Shown: piece by piece, positions 1-8,011 of the stretch
Layout: every line of letters starts with the position of its first letter
How positions within the stretch are numbered: the stretch's first letter is position 1
NCBI RefSeq assembly: GCF_029360765.1
Contig: NZ_JARKNA010000021.1
Span: 35,679 to 99,678 of the forward strand
Origin: Terrimonas pollutisoli
GTDB lineage: Bacteria > Bacteroidota > Bacteroidia > Chitinophagales > Chitinophagaceae
DNA length: 64,000 nt
Direction of reading: 5' to 3'
The notes under the pieces: model-generated
Databases searched by the model: none
What the model was told of the DNA's origin: nothing
The model's input: only the letters and a program-made list of their open reading frames with translations
Program-made: the position numbers and the translations under genes

Positions 1-364
1 CACCAGTGATCATGGGTAGCGAGGGCATTTTTATTTTTTTTCGCCGGGCAAAAAAATTGATTGTTGAGTCTTTGCTTTCTTTGTTTACCAGTATCAATTG
101 TATATCATTATCGAATTGTTGCTGTAGTGAATCAAGGTGCGGGAAGGCTGCAAGACAGGGAACGCAACGATGGTTCCAGAAATCGAGGATAATGGATTTG
201 CCTTTGTAATCGGCGAAGTTTAAATGGCCCGATTTGTTGTTGATGGTGTTTGGCAAGGTGAGTAAGGGAAGCTTATCACCGATTGATAATTGTTTTTGCT
301 GGGAATGGGTTTGAAGGGTGATTAACACGAGGCCTATTGGGGCAATGTATTTTAAGGGATTCAT
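1..364 (-). CDS. TlpA-like thioredoxin-fold protein (3' end beyond window)
   Basis: Partial gene reading leftward off the window; about 121 codons are visible from the ATG at 364. The N-terminus (MNPLKYIAPIGLVLI...) is a signal peptide ending near HSQ, so the protein is exported. After it come an IGDKLP segment and a GKSIILDFWNHRCVPC segment, which is the usual AhpC/TSA or TlpA layout, with a CVPC redox pair at about residues 67-70. Family members are periplasmic thiol-disulfide oxidoreductases or resistance/redox helpers. It lies downstream of susC and susD on the same strand, and TlpA-like genes often accompany SusCD pairs in Bacteroidota; a 298-bp gap carrying a structured repeat separates it from susD, so it may be transcribed apart. 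The fold is clear; the substrate is unknown. Confidence 0.75.
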   Translation of the reverse strand, partial: MNPLKYIAPIGLVLITLQTHSQQKQLSIGDKLPLLTLPNTINNKSGHLNFADYKGKSIILDFWNHRCVPCLAAFPHLDSLQQQFDNDIQLILVNKESKDSTINFFARRKKIKMPSLPMITG

Positions 365-457
365 GGTTTTGATTTTAAGTAAATAATTGTCTTTTTACTT
401 TTTGCCTTTCAAGCAAGAGATCTTATAATTTGGGTGACCGGGTTTTTATAATCTATT

Positions 458-650
458 ATTTACTTTTTTGCTTGTCCAAAAAAGTAACAAAAAAAGACCC
501 CCGAAAACGATTACAGCCCGTTTTCGGGACCGTACCCCTGATTAAGCTTTTGCACTACTGTGACTTCAACTTTTGTAATTCTACTCATCATACGCGCCGC
601 TTGCCTCGTTTTTCAACAATTTTGTTAATGCTATTTTTCTGAGGCCGGTT
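458..650. repeat. Dispersed two-stem intergenic repeat, copy 1
   Basis: The element opens with the inverted repeat TTACTTTTTT...AAAAAAGTAA (460-487), followed by a second stem, CCCGAAAACG...CGTTTTCGGG, and ends in a T-rich segment with GAGGCCGG. Copy 2 at 42739-42952 has the same opening stem, a different but equally self-complementary second stem, and a matching tail. No convincing ORF is present. It fills the gap between susD and the TlpA-like gene. Confidence 0.7.
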
Positions 651-662
651 AAAAAACCGATG

Positions 663-2039
663 TTAATAACCTGGATTTTGATAGAGTAAGGGGTTACTGT
701 TTATTTCTGCCAATGGAATAGGGTACAATGTATCCGTGGCCTGCCAGCCTGCTTTCAACGGTTGTAAAACAGTACTAACTACACCTGTCCTTTTCAAGTC
801 AAACCATCGATGACCCCATTCAGCCAACAGTTCAATTCTTCTTTCGTTTTGTATGGCTTCCAACAAAGTGCTTTTATCCGCAGCGGGTGTATCGCCCAGG
901 CCAGCCCGATGACGGATGGTATTGAGGTCTGCTATTGCCCCGGCAAGGTCATCCTGTTGTGCCCGGGCTTCTGCCCTAATCAAAAACTGTTCTGCCAGTC
1001 GAAATACCATATAGTATTCAGTAGTGGGTGCAGCCGATCGCATTTTATACTTGAAAGGATAGTAATTGTTTTGACCACCGGCGGTACTTAGCTTCAGCCA
1101 TTTTTCTTTTCGTATGTCACCGGGTTCAAACGCATTTAATAAATGGTCCGTGGCAACATAAGCAGGTTTGAAAAAGCTCAGTGCCGGAATAAAAGCCGCT
1201 GCCTCGGCAGTATTGTAATTGTCCGTGACGAGCTGCCAGATTGCTTCCGGTGAATCCATTACAAAAGCCTGGTCAATGTCGGTGACCAATTCATAGAGGC
1301 CTGCATCTATGATTGCCGTTGCCGCTATCGTTGCTTTTGACCAATCCCCTTTGTATAGATACACCCTTGCCAGTAGCGCTTCTACCGTGAATTGATTGGG
1401 TCTTGTTCTGCCTGCCGAAGGATAATTGACATTCAATAGTGTTTTTGCTGTTTCCAAGTCGGCGATGATTTGTTCATAAATGACCGAAGCTGCTTTACGA
1501 GAAGAACGGCTGTTTATTTCATAGCCTGATGTTATTAATAAAGGAACATCGCCAAAGAGATTAACGAGATAAAAATAATGGAGGGCTCTTACCAACAAGG
1601 CTTCTCCTTGTAGCTGGCTATGCACAGCGGGTGTTAAGGCTGAAGTATTCTGCAAACCTTCGAGAATTGCATTGGCATGGTAAATGGTTTTATAGGCCGG
1701 TATCCAAAAATTAGCTGCCAGGATTTCGTTATCCGGCATCAACGTGTTTGCAGTGAAACCATCTACAGCCATCGCTGAGTTGGTGTTTACCAGTTCATCG
1801 GCTGACAACCCACTGTATACCGTAACGCCGCCATTGGCCAGCCAAAGATTACTTGTGAGCATTTGGTTGTATAAACCAGTAGTGGCTGACACGGCGGCAT
1901 CATCGTTTTCAAAGATTTGTTTTGTTTGGGTTTCTGTTTGTGAAGGAGGGATAGATAGGAATTTTTTGCAGGATGAAAAGAGTAAAAAGAATGAGCTGAT
2001 GAGGAGAATTGTTTTATTGTTGAAGTGATGATTTATCAT
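663..2039 (-). CDS. SusD/RagB family nutrient-binding outer-membrane lipoprotein
   Basis: A 458-residue protein with a lipoprotein signal peptide whose lipobox is LFSSC (Cys24), followed by KKFL, the usual start of mature SusD lipoproteins. The family caps the SusC channel at the cell surface and binds the glycan or peptide to be imported. SusD features include N-terminal TPR-like helices, FRLAEQFLIRAEARAQ, and the C-terminal NERRIELLAEWGHRWFDL block that closes most family members. It is on the short side for SusD (usually 450-600). It lies downstream of susC on the same strand, separated by 193 bp of hairpin repeats, so the two are expected to form one uptake system. No glycoside hydrolase or dedicated regulator is adjacent, so the ligand cannot be predicted. 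Confidence 0.93.
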   Translation of the reverse strand: MINHHFNNKTILLISSFFLLFSSCKKFLSIPPSQTETQTKQIFENDDAAVSATTGLYNQMLTSNLWLANGGVTVYSGLSADELVNTNSAMAVDGFTANTLMPDNEILAANFWIPAYKTIYHANAILEGLQNTSALTPAVHSQLQGEALLVRALHYFYLVNLFGDVPLLITSGYEINSRSSRKAASVIYEQIIADLETAKTLLNVNYPSAGRTRPNQFTVEALLARVYLYKGDWSKATIAATAIIDAGLYELVTDIDQAFVMDSPEAIWQLVTDNYNTAEAAAFIPALSFFKPAYVATDHLLNAFEPGDIRKEKWLKLSTAGGQNNYYPFKYKMRSAAPTTEYYMVFRLAEQFLIRAEARAQQDDLAGAIADLNTIRHRAGLGDTPAADKSTLLEAIQNERRIELLAEWGHRWFDLKRTGVVSTVLQPLKAGWQATDTLYPIPLAEINSNPLLYQNPGY

Positions 2040-2099
2040 AAAAGATTTTTTATTGTTTCTTGAATTTTGAAAAGTAGTTTGCTTGATGCAGTGAAAACC

Positions 2100-2186
2100 T
2101 CACCTCCAACCTCCTCTCCAAGGGAGAGGAGGCTTTAGAAGGCCTCTCCCCCAAACCCCCTCTCCAAGAGAGAGGGGGCTTAGTGA
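2100..2186. repeat. CT/GA-rich hairpin pair between susC and susD
   Basis: Two consecutive near-perfect hairpins: CTCCTCTCC-aa-GGGAGAGGAG (about 2111-2131) and CCCCTCTCC-aag-AGAGAGGGG (about 2156-2176). Similar REP-like hairpins occur upstream of susC at 5277-5310. The position inside the susCD transcript suggests effects on mRNA stability or partial termination, which would give more SusC than SusD; this is inference. Confidence 0.65.
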
Positions 2187-2232
2187 ACTACAACAAAAAG
2201 AGCCTGACGGGATGGAGGGTTGGGGTTTCATT

Positions 2233-5200
2233 TTAGAATTTAAGTTGAATGCCGAAGGCGATTGTTTTTAGTGGTGGCAGAACGAGTATATCCTGTGTTT
2301 CAGGATCGGAACCGAGATAGCTTGTGATGGTGAACAGGTTTTGTGCCTGCAGGTAAATGCGCAGGCTTTCGATGTTTGCCTTTTTTAAAAAATGGGATGG
2401 GATGTTATAAGCAGCATAGATGGTTTTTAAACGAATGAACGAGGCATCAGTATAGATGGCATTTGAATTCCTGAAATAATATGCGCCAAATGCCGCTGTG
2501 CCACTGTAGCTGCTGGAAAACTTTTGTACCGTGGTAATATCACCGGGATGCCGCCAACGATCCAATACGCCTACCGGCTGGTTTGTAGCGAGGCCGGGTT
2601 GATTGCCCAACAAACTGGCCAGGTAATTTTTGCCTAATTGCTTCCTGCCTTCGAAAAAGAGACTGAGTTCAAAACTTCTATAGGTAAAACTATTTTGTAT
2701 GCCGCCATAATATTTTGGATCCGTGTTGCCGGGCACCTTGTAGTCACTGTTGTCAAATTGGCCATCGTTATTAATGTCCTGCACTGTATAAACGCCAGTT
2801 GCCGGATCAACGCCGAGATGGTTGAATCCTGAGAAAATACTGAGTGGCAATCCCTCTTTATAAACTGCTGCATAACCCGATTCTGCCAGGCCGGGAAATG
2901 AAACCAGCTTGTTCCTGGGGAAAGTGAGATTGAAGGAGGTGGTCCAGTTGAACTTGTTTGTCGTGAAATTTTTTGAGGTAAGTGAAAATTCAAGACCGGT
3001 GTTTTGAACCAATGCCGGCAGGTTTTGAATGATGGATGAAAAGCCTGACTGGTTGGGCAGCTTAAAACTGACCAACTGGTTATTGCTTCGATTGCGATAG
3101 TAAGCTGCTGATAAAAAAATCCTATCCCTGATAAAGCCCCATTCAATAGCCACTTCTAATTTTTTGTTGAACTCCCATTGATAATTGGGGTTGTAGAGAG
3201 CAGATGGTACCAAACCGGGATAGCCCTGGTAAGTATTGAAAGCAGCACGCCAACGGTCGAGGTATTTGTAATCACCGATCTGATCATTACCGGTAGAGCC
3301 ATAGCTTGCTCTTAATTTTCCAAAACTTACGATGTTGCTTAGTTTCTTGAAAAATGGTTCATCCGAAAATATCCAAGCCATACCGATAGACGAAAAGTTG
3401 GCAAAGCGATTGCCGGGGCCGAAGCGGCTGGAACCATCCCTGCGACCGGTGAGGTTGAGAATGTATTTGTTTTGCCAATTATAATTGAAGCGGCCAAAGA
3501 AAGCGGTGTAACGATACTGGCTATAACTGTTCGATGCATTGACGAGACCTGCGGCATCCAGCGAAGTGAGCAATAAATCATTGGTATAATTTGTAGATGC
3601 TATGGATGTAGCCGAGTATTTTCTTTCCTGCAAAGTGGTGCCTGCGAGCAGCGTTACAATTCCTTTTGCTATTTTTTTGCTCCAATGCAATTGCGGTTCT
3701 ATGATCCAACCGGAAGAAGATGATTTGGCAAAATTGGAAGAAGCTAATTCATTGGATTGAGGGCTTAGCGCTGCTTTAGGGATGATGGAGTTTTCATCGG
3801 TCAAGAAGCGATTGTAACCAAGGCTAGCTTTGGCTACCAGACCGGGCAGGATGGAATAGGATAAAAGGAGATTGGATGAAAGGTTTTCGTTGAGGGCCTT
3901 GTATTTCTTTAATAATTCGGCGGCAGGAATGGAAGCAAAGGACATATCGAGATTGTGCACCAGGATACCATCCTGTACCCAATTGGGATGGCCTGCATTG
4001 TTATACATTTTGAAATTGGGGGGCAGGTTCAAAAACTGGGTCAGGTCTTTTTGCAGCAAGTTGTTCTTATCACTGGTGTAGAAGCCAGCGAGTGAAGCAC
4101 TGAATTTTTTATTGGCCGAGCTGTGGCTGATGTTGAAGTGCAGGCCTGCTTTATTATCAGTAAGCGACCTGGAAAAGAGATTTGTTTCGCGGTGGAAATT
4201 GCCCGCCATTAAAAAACGAGTAGTGCTGTTGCCACCGGACAATGATAATTGTGCATCCGAGGAATGAGCGGTATTGCCTATTAGTTCTTTCTTGTAATCG
4301 ATAAAAACAGTGGTGTCCCAAACAAGGAGGTCGGGTGCATAGCCATCGGAATATGGAAAATCCTTTTGGGGTGTAAAGCCATCGTTGGCCATTGCTTCCC
4401 GACGCATGGAGAGGTATTGTGCGGTTGTCAGCATATCCATGGTGCGGGCCGCACGGCTGAAGCCTGCGCTGGTATTTACCGCCACGCTTGTTTTTCCAAC
4501 AACTCCCTTCTTTGTAGTAATAAGAATAACACCGCCGGCACCACGGCTACCATAGATAGCCGTAGCATCAGCATCTTTCAGTACTTCGATACTTTCAATA
4601 TCGGCAGGATTGATGGTGTTCAACGGGCTAAGGCCGCCTTCATTGGTGCTGCGGGGTTTATTGGCGGCTGATACAAGCTGGCTTGCCGGTAGATTGCCGG
4701 GCTCAAAGGGTACCCCATCGATGATGAATAAAGGATCGTTTCGTGACAGTGATAAATCCAACGAGCTGCGACCACGAATCTCTACATTGAATGAAGAGCC
4801 GGGCACGCCGCTGGTTTGGGTGATGACAAGGCCCGGTATTCTTCCCTGTAATGCAGCCAGGGGATTTGATACGGGTTGGCGCCTGATGTCTTCGCCCGAG
4901 AGTTTAGCAATGCTGCCGGTATTTAAGCGCCGGGTGGTAGTGCCATAGGCTTGTATCAATACCTGGTCGAGCTCAGTGATCTTTTGTTTTAAGATGATGG
5001 TAATTTGACCCCGTTCATTATTGGGCTCTTCGGTGGTTTGATAGCCGATGGCGGAGACGATGAAGGTGTCGGACAAAAGTGAAAAGTCAAAAGTGAAATG
5101 GCCTTTACTATCGGATGTTGTTGACTGTTTCGTTCTTTTTAACGTGATGGTGGCGGAAGGAACAGGCTCACCCTGTTCATTAATGATGGTACCTGTAACA

Positions 5201-5265
5201 GGTATGGTTTGACACATGCTGAAGAATGGGCAGAGGAGTGCAATGATGAAGTATTGGGGTTTCAT
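2233..5265 (-). CDS. SusC/RagA family TonB-dependent outer-membrane transporter
   Basis: A 1010-residue protein. Residues 1-19 are a signal peptide (MKPQYFIIALLCPFFSMCQ). Residues about 21-100 form a carboxypeptidase-regulatory-like domain (VTGTIINEQGEPVPSATI...). Residues about 105-255 form the TonB plug, with the SusC hallmarks FIIDGVPFEPG and DATAIYGSRGAGGVILITTKKG. The rest is a 22-strand type beta barrel ending in a terminal phenylalanine (IAFGIQLKF). The protein imports a substrate bound by its SusD partner using TonB/ExbBD energy. It is first in the minus-strand set susC, susD, TlpA-like. The upstream 756 bp contains repeats and no FecR/anti-sigma pair. The length is typical. The substrate is not evident. 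Confidence 0.95.
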   Translation of the reverse strand: MKPQYFIIALLCPFFSMCQTIPVTGTIINEQGEPVPSATITLKRTKQSTTSDSKGHFTFDFSLLSDTFIVSAIGYQTTEEPNNERGQITIILKQKITELDQVLIQAYGTTTRRLNTGSIAKLSGEDIRRQPVSNPLAALQGRIPGLVITQTSGVPGSSFNVEIRGRSSLDLSLSRNDPLFIIDGVPFEPGNLPASQLVSAANKPRSTNEGGLSPLNTINPADIESIEVLKDADATAIYGSRGAGGVILITTKKGVVGKTSVAVNTSAGFSRAARTMDMLTTAQYLSMRREAMANDGFTPQKDFPYSDGYAPDLLVWDTTVFIDYKKELIGNTAHSSDAQLSLSGGNSTTRFLMAGNFHRETNLFSRSLTDNKAGLHFNISHSSANKKFSASLAGFYTSDKNNLLQKDLTQFLNLPPNFKMYNNAGHPNWVQDGILVHNLDMSFASIPAAELLKKYKALNENLSSNLLLSYSILPGLVAKASLGYNRFLTDENSIIPKAALSPQSNELASSNFAKSSSSGWIIEPQLHWSKKIAKGIVTLLAGTTLQERKYSATSIASTNYTNDLLLTSLDAAGLVNASNSYSQYRYTAFFGRFNYNWQNKYILNLTGRRDGSSRFGPGNRFANFSSIGMAWIFSDEPFFKKLSNIVSFGKLRASYGSTGNDQIGDYKYLDRWRAAFNTYQGYPGLVPSALYNPNYQWEFNKKLEVAIEWGFIRDRIFLSAAYYRNRSNNQLVSFKLPNQSGFSSIIQNLPALVQNTGLEFSLTSKNFTTNKFNWTTSFNLTFPRNKLVSFPGLAESGYAAVYKEGLPLSIFSGFNHLGVDPATGVYTVQDINNDGQFDNSDYKVPGNTDPKYYGGIQNSFTYRSFELSLFFEGRKQLGKNYLASLLGNQPGLATNQPVGVLDRWRHPGDITTVQKFSSSYSGTAAFGAYYFRNSNAIYTDASFIRLKTIYAAYNIPSHFLKKANIESLRIYLQAQNLFTITSYLGSDPETQDILVLPPLKTIAFGIQLKF

Positions 5266-5276
5266 ATTAAGCAGTT

Positions 5277-5470
5277 AAACCCCCTCCCCGCTCCCCCTAA
5301 AGGGGGAGGGCTTGGGACGGTCGTTTATAAATGATTTTAAAATGCTACTGGAAACGGCCCCCTTCCCTGAACTACGTTCGCATCCTTCGCTACTTTTTCA
5401 AAGCAGCTCAGATGTCCCGGTGGGGGAAAGCCGGGGAGGTCGTTTAAATATGTTGAAATGCTACTAACCA
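5277..5470. repeat. REP-like hairpin and imperfect direct duplication upstream of susC
   Basis: A CTCCCCCT-aa-AGGGGGAG hairpin lies at about 5291-5308. The segment that follows, containing GGTCGTTTATAAATG and AAAATGCTACT (to about 5349), recurs at about 5421-5466 as GGAGGTCGTTTAAATATG followed by GAAATGCTACT. The two copies are about 115 bp apart. This resembles repeated insertion or duplication of a small intergenic element. Confidence 0.55.
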
Positions 5471-5768
5471 TATTACCTTAACGACAACATGAGAGCTACC
5501 CTTGGGCCCTTCGATAAACTCAGGATAAACGCAAGGGCGAGACAGAGCCCCCTTCGCCGGGCTCAGGGCGGCCTTAAACGGGGTTCTTTGGTTTAACCGC
5601 GAAGCGGGTAAGCAATAAGTGAAGTTCTTTGTGGATGTAGTGAACTTTCATATTTACAGGTTTGCCGCTTTATAGTCCTGTAAGAAAGTTCCTTGCCTTT
5701 AGTATGTTTTTAAACAATAAAGTAAGAGAGTACGTTTTGAAAAAAATTTAGGCGTGGAACTCAACTTA

Positions 5769-5880
5769 CCGCTTTGAGGCCCTCGGAGAGCCCAGACACG
5801 AATAAGAGAGCCCACGCCGTAGCGTGGGCATTCACCTTATCATCTCGTGTCTTGTGAAATTTCCGAGGTTTCAAAGCGAG
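5769..5880. repeat. Three-tier nested inverted repeat
   Basis: Outer arms CGCTTTGA...CTCGGA (5770-5786) and TCCGAGGTTTCAAAGCG (about 5862-5878) pair. Middle arms AGACACGA (5794-5801) and TCGTGTCT (5844-5851) pair. The inner hairpin is GCCCACGC-cgta-GCGTGGGC (5810-5829). The three stems are concentric, giving one long structured arm of about 110 nt. It could be a small non-coding RNA, a terminator complex or a palindromic mobile element; the sequence does not decide. Confidence 0.6.
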
Positions 5881-6021
5881 ACTCAAAGCGAATGCTTCAA
5901 ATAATTTTTGAAGAAACGCAAAGCTATATAACTAAATATAACCTTGAGGTAAATATAGGATATTTTATGTCGTTACGCTACACCGTAATAGAAAATTTTT
6001 AAAAAACTTGTTCTTTTCCGA

Positions 6022-6381
6022 ATGGTAAAAAATGAAGAACAAGTATATGTGAAGTATAGATATGCACTCGCCTTAAGGAAACTGTTGGACAAAAACAAAA
6101 GGCAGAAATTAAGGAATGATAAGCTGGGGATAAAGGATAAAGATTTAGATCATAGTTATTCCGCTATTTCGAGTTCTACTGGTTTAAGGCCGGCTACATT
6201 GTCAAGTATTCTGACAGGTACATCGGAAATAAAGGCTTATACTTTGTTTCTAATTTTAAATTCTCTTGGTGTTTCATTTGCCCACTTTGGTCGTGTGTTT
6301 GACGCCCTTACCGAAGCAGAAGTAATAAAATATAAGAATGAAATAGAGAAAGAAAAAGGCCAAAGAGAAAAGCGGCTATAG
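6022..6381 (+). CDS. Small XRE-like helix-turn-helix protein
   Basis: A 119-residue cytoplasmic protein. The central part, about residues 48-90 (SAISSSTGLRPATLSSILTG...), has the spacing of an XRE/Cro-type helix-turn-helix: a first helix, a turn, a recognition helix (RPATLSSIL), then a hydrophobic helix (AYTLFLILNSLGVSFAHF). The N-terminus (YALALRKLLDKNKRQK) and the C-terminus (EAEVIKYKNEIEKEKGQREKR) are highly charged helices. It resembles solitary Bacteroidota HTH proteins annotated as transcriptional regulators. The target is unknown. It may autoregulate from the structured region upstream. No toxin or phage gene is next to it, and the next gene starts 88 bp later. Confidence 0.7.
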   Translation: MVKNEEQVYVKYRYALALRKLLDKNKRQKLRNDKLGIKDKDLDHSYSAISSSTGLRPATLSSILTGTSEIKAYTLFLILNSLGVSFAHFGRVFDALTEAEVIKYKNEIEKEKGQREKRL

Positions 6382-6469
6382 TTGCGGTTGAGACAAAGTT
6401 TCAAGTAGTCGTGGAAACACGATTGTTTTATTATTCAATACGCTTGAAATTTGATCCAAATTCCCTTGT

Positions 6470-6829
6470 ATGAAATATTTATTTTTAATTGCATTCATCT
6501 CCGTTGCAACAATAGCTTATTCTCAAAAAACGATCAAGCTTGAAGATGTAGGTAAACATGTGGGAGATAGCGTAAAGGTATGTGGTAAGGTATATGGTAT
6601 CCGGTACTTTGAGCAATCTAAAAACAGCCCCACACTTATTAATATTGGCGGAGCTTACCCGAATCAGCTGCTGACGGTGGTGATATGGGGTGATGTGAGA
6701 AATAAGCTTGAAAAGACACCGGAAGAGTTGTTTAGGGATAAGGATGTATGTGTGACGGGGAAGATTGAATTGTATAAGGGGAAGGAGCAGGTAGTGGTGA
6801 AGGAAGGTGAACAGATTAAAGAAGAATAA
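6470..6829 (+). CDS. Secreted OB-fold-like protein
   Basis: A 119-residue protein with a signal peptide (MKYLFLIAFISVATIAYS, cleaved near QKT). The mature part has the strand pattern of a small OB-fold domain: KHVGDSVKVCGKVYGI, then LINIGGAYPNQLLTVVIWGD, then KDVCVTGKIELYKGKEQVVVKEGEQI. This matches the tRNA_anti/OB-type periplasmic proteins in which VxVCGxVxx and CVTGKIExYxGxxQIVVxxxxQI segments are typical. Such proteins occur alone or next to endonucleases; here no nuclease is adjacent. Binding to nucleic acid or oligosaccharide is possible but unproven. A rho-independent terminator follows at about 6919. Confidence 0.6.
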   Translation: MKYLFLIAFISVATIAYSQKTIKLEDVGKHVGDSVKVCGKVYGIRYFEQSKNSPTLINIGGAYPNQLLTVVIWGDVRNKLEKTPEELFRDKDVCVTGKIELYKGKEQVVVKEGEQIKEE

Positions 6830-6918
6830 ATGCTGATACTTATTTGTTTTTTTAAAAACAAGTTCTATTTTAGAAACTTCATAGGATAAGGTTTAATGGT
6901 TAATGGTTTTTGATTAGG

Positions 6919-6948
6919 GCCCCCGATTTTAGCGAGTCGGGGTTCTTT
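6919..6948 (+). terminator. Rho-independent terminator
   Basis: The stem CCCCGA (6921-6926) pairs with TCGGGG (6937-6942) and is followed by a T-rich run (TTCTTTAT). It lies 90 bp after the OB-fold gene, pointing the same way. Confidence 0.65.
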
Positions 6949-7187
6949 ATTCATCAAAGGTTAAAAACTTGCAACCATGAAGTATTTCATTTCTTTCTTA
7001 TTGCTGCCCCGGTGCTGTGTCGATATCCTGCTGCGGTGGTTGTGTCCGTTTAAAAAAGAACGCCCCGGCACGTGCCACCACGTGCCGGAATCTTAAACTA
7101 AACTTTAGGTAGCTTTGGGCAATGGTGTTCTCATATAAATTTTTTCAACCGGTGTTAATAAAATATGCCGGCATTTTGGCCAGAATT

Positions 7188-7217
7188 TTGGAACTAGAAT
7201 GGCTGTACTGTATTTTG
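7188..7217 (+). promoter_or_regulatory. Putative Bacteroidota promoter for the 53-residue protein
   Basis: TTG at 7188-7190, 20 nt spacing, then TATTTTG at 7211-7217. This is one base short of the TAnnTTTG consensus. It lies about 20 nt before the ATG at 7237, giving a very short leader. Confidence 0.4.
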
Positions 7218-7236
7218 TGCATCTAAAAACGGCGTC

Positions 7237-7398
7237 ATGACTCAAACCCTTATCCAAGACCAGATCAGAACCATTCAAAAGGCAACTGAAAATGCTGCCA
7301 AATCTAAAGAAGCTGCGCTACAATTTCTTAAAGAGGCCGGCATCGTTAAACGTGAACCGACTTCTGCGGTAAATCGTGACGACAAAAAGAAAAAGTAG
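7237..7398 (+). CDS. Small helical protein, possible antitoxin-like partner
   Basis: A 53-residue ORF starting with ATG. It is an amphipathic helix with alternating charged and alanine residues (IRTIQKATENAAKSKEAALQFLKEAGIV), then a basic tail ending in four lysines. The KSKEAAxxFLxxAGI core resembles short proteins I recall preceding a conserved gene with FHxCD and GIYFWE motifs; that recollection is not verified here. Its stop is two bases before the TTG start of the next gene, so the two are translationally linked. The pairing and size suggest the antitoxin or chaperone half of a toxin-antitoxin-like unit, but this is inference. Codon use looks natural. Confidence 0.6.
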   Translation: MTQTLIQDQIRTIQKATENAAKSKEAALQFLKEAGIVKREPTSAVNRDDKKKK

Positions 7399-7400
7399 GA

Positions 7401-8011
7401 TTGCCTCATCATCATCCCTTCAGTATTATTGGTTTCCATAGTTGTGATAGAGAAGTAGGGCTACGTGTATTAAACGGAGATGACGAACTCAGGCCGAGTC
7501 AAATACCTGGGACTGGCTGGGAGAGGGAATTTATTTCTGGGAACATAATCCTATCAGGGCTTTTGAATACGCCCGGGAAAGTGCGGAAAGAAAACAATTC
7601 AATAAAATTCCAATCGTTACTCCGTTTGTGCTTGGCGCTCATATTGAATTGTGCAATTGCTTAAACCTGGTAGAAAACCAATCTTTAAAAATATTACAGG
7701 AGGCGTATGCCGGTCTTGAAAAATTAATGTGGGAGGCCGGGCAAGGCATGCCGGTCAACAAAGGCAATAATAAAGCACTTGATTGCGCCGTCATTCAATA
7801 TATCCATCAATCTAATAAAAAGGAAGGAAAACACCGGTATGATACGGTGCGGTGCGCTTTCCAGGAAGGATCGGCAGCTTATCCCGGCGCAACGGTTTCC
7901 ACGAGATTGCATATACAAGTTTGCGTGATCAACCCCGATTGCATCCGCGGCTATTTTTTACCAAGGCCACTTGAAAAATTTAATCCGCACCTGAAGAAGT
8001 GGCCGAAGTAA
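7401..8011 (+). pseudogene. ADP-ribosyltransferase-like protein gene, frameshifted
   Basis: The reading frame from the TTG at 7401 encodes IIGFHSCDREVGLRVLNGDD...LRPSQ. It then loses the frame near 7498-7511. The continuation in the +2 frame reads DWLGEGIYFWEHNPIRAFEY and runs to the stop at 8011 (ending NPDCIRGYFLPRPLEKFNPH). Adding a single A in the AAA run at about 7500-7502 joins both parts into one protein of about 203 residues with SQNTWDWLGEGIYFW at the joint. The H of GFH, the Y of GIYFW and a later E (FQEGS) match the H-Y-E pattern of PARP-like ADP-ribosyltransferases; this assignment is a hypothesis. Either a real inactivating deletion or a base-call error explains the break. It forms a tight pair with the 53-residue gene upstream. 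Confidence 0.6.

Larger units (their letters stand above)
5266..6021. other. 756-bp intergenic region with repeats and structured elements
   Basis: No credible ORF or known RNA gene was seen. The left third holds the REP-like duplication. The middle holds low-complexity GC-rich repeat sequence (CCCTTCGATAAACTCAGG and similar). The right part holds a large nested hairpin at 5769-5880 and a small stem-loop at 5895-5913. Promoters of susC (leftward) and of the HTH gene (rightward) must lie here, but no clean TTG-N19-TAnnTTTG match was found. Confidence 0.6.
6830..7236. other. Intergenic stretch before the small paired genes
   Basis: It contains the terminator at 6919-6948, a CGGCACGT/ACGTGCCG hairpin at about 7065-7087, and a likely promoter at 7188-7217. 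A 39-codon ORF at 6977-7096 has a cysteine/arginine-rich translation and is not judged real. Confidence 0.5.

Noticed and set aside
430..642. 70-codon ORF on the plus strand
   Set aside because: It coincides with the structured repeat; the translation is low in complexity with repeated lysine and has no ribosome site.
2634..3146. 170-codon minus-strand ORF inside susC
   Set aside because: It is another frame of the susC coding sequence with Ser/Pro-rich biased composition.
6977..7096. 39-codon ORF (MKYFISFLLLPRCCVD...)
   Set aside because: It ends in an inverted repeat, has an unnatural Cys/Arg/Pro-rich composition, and no partner or homologue is evident.
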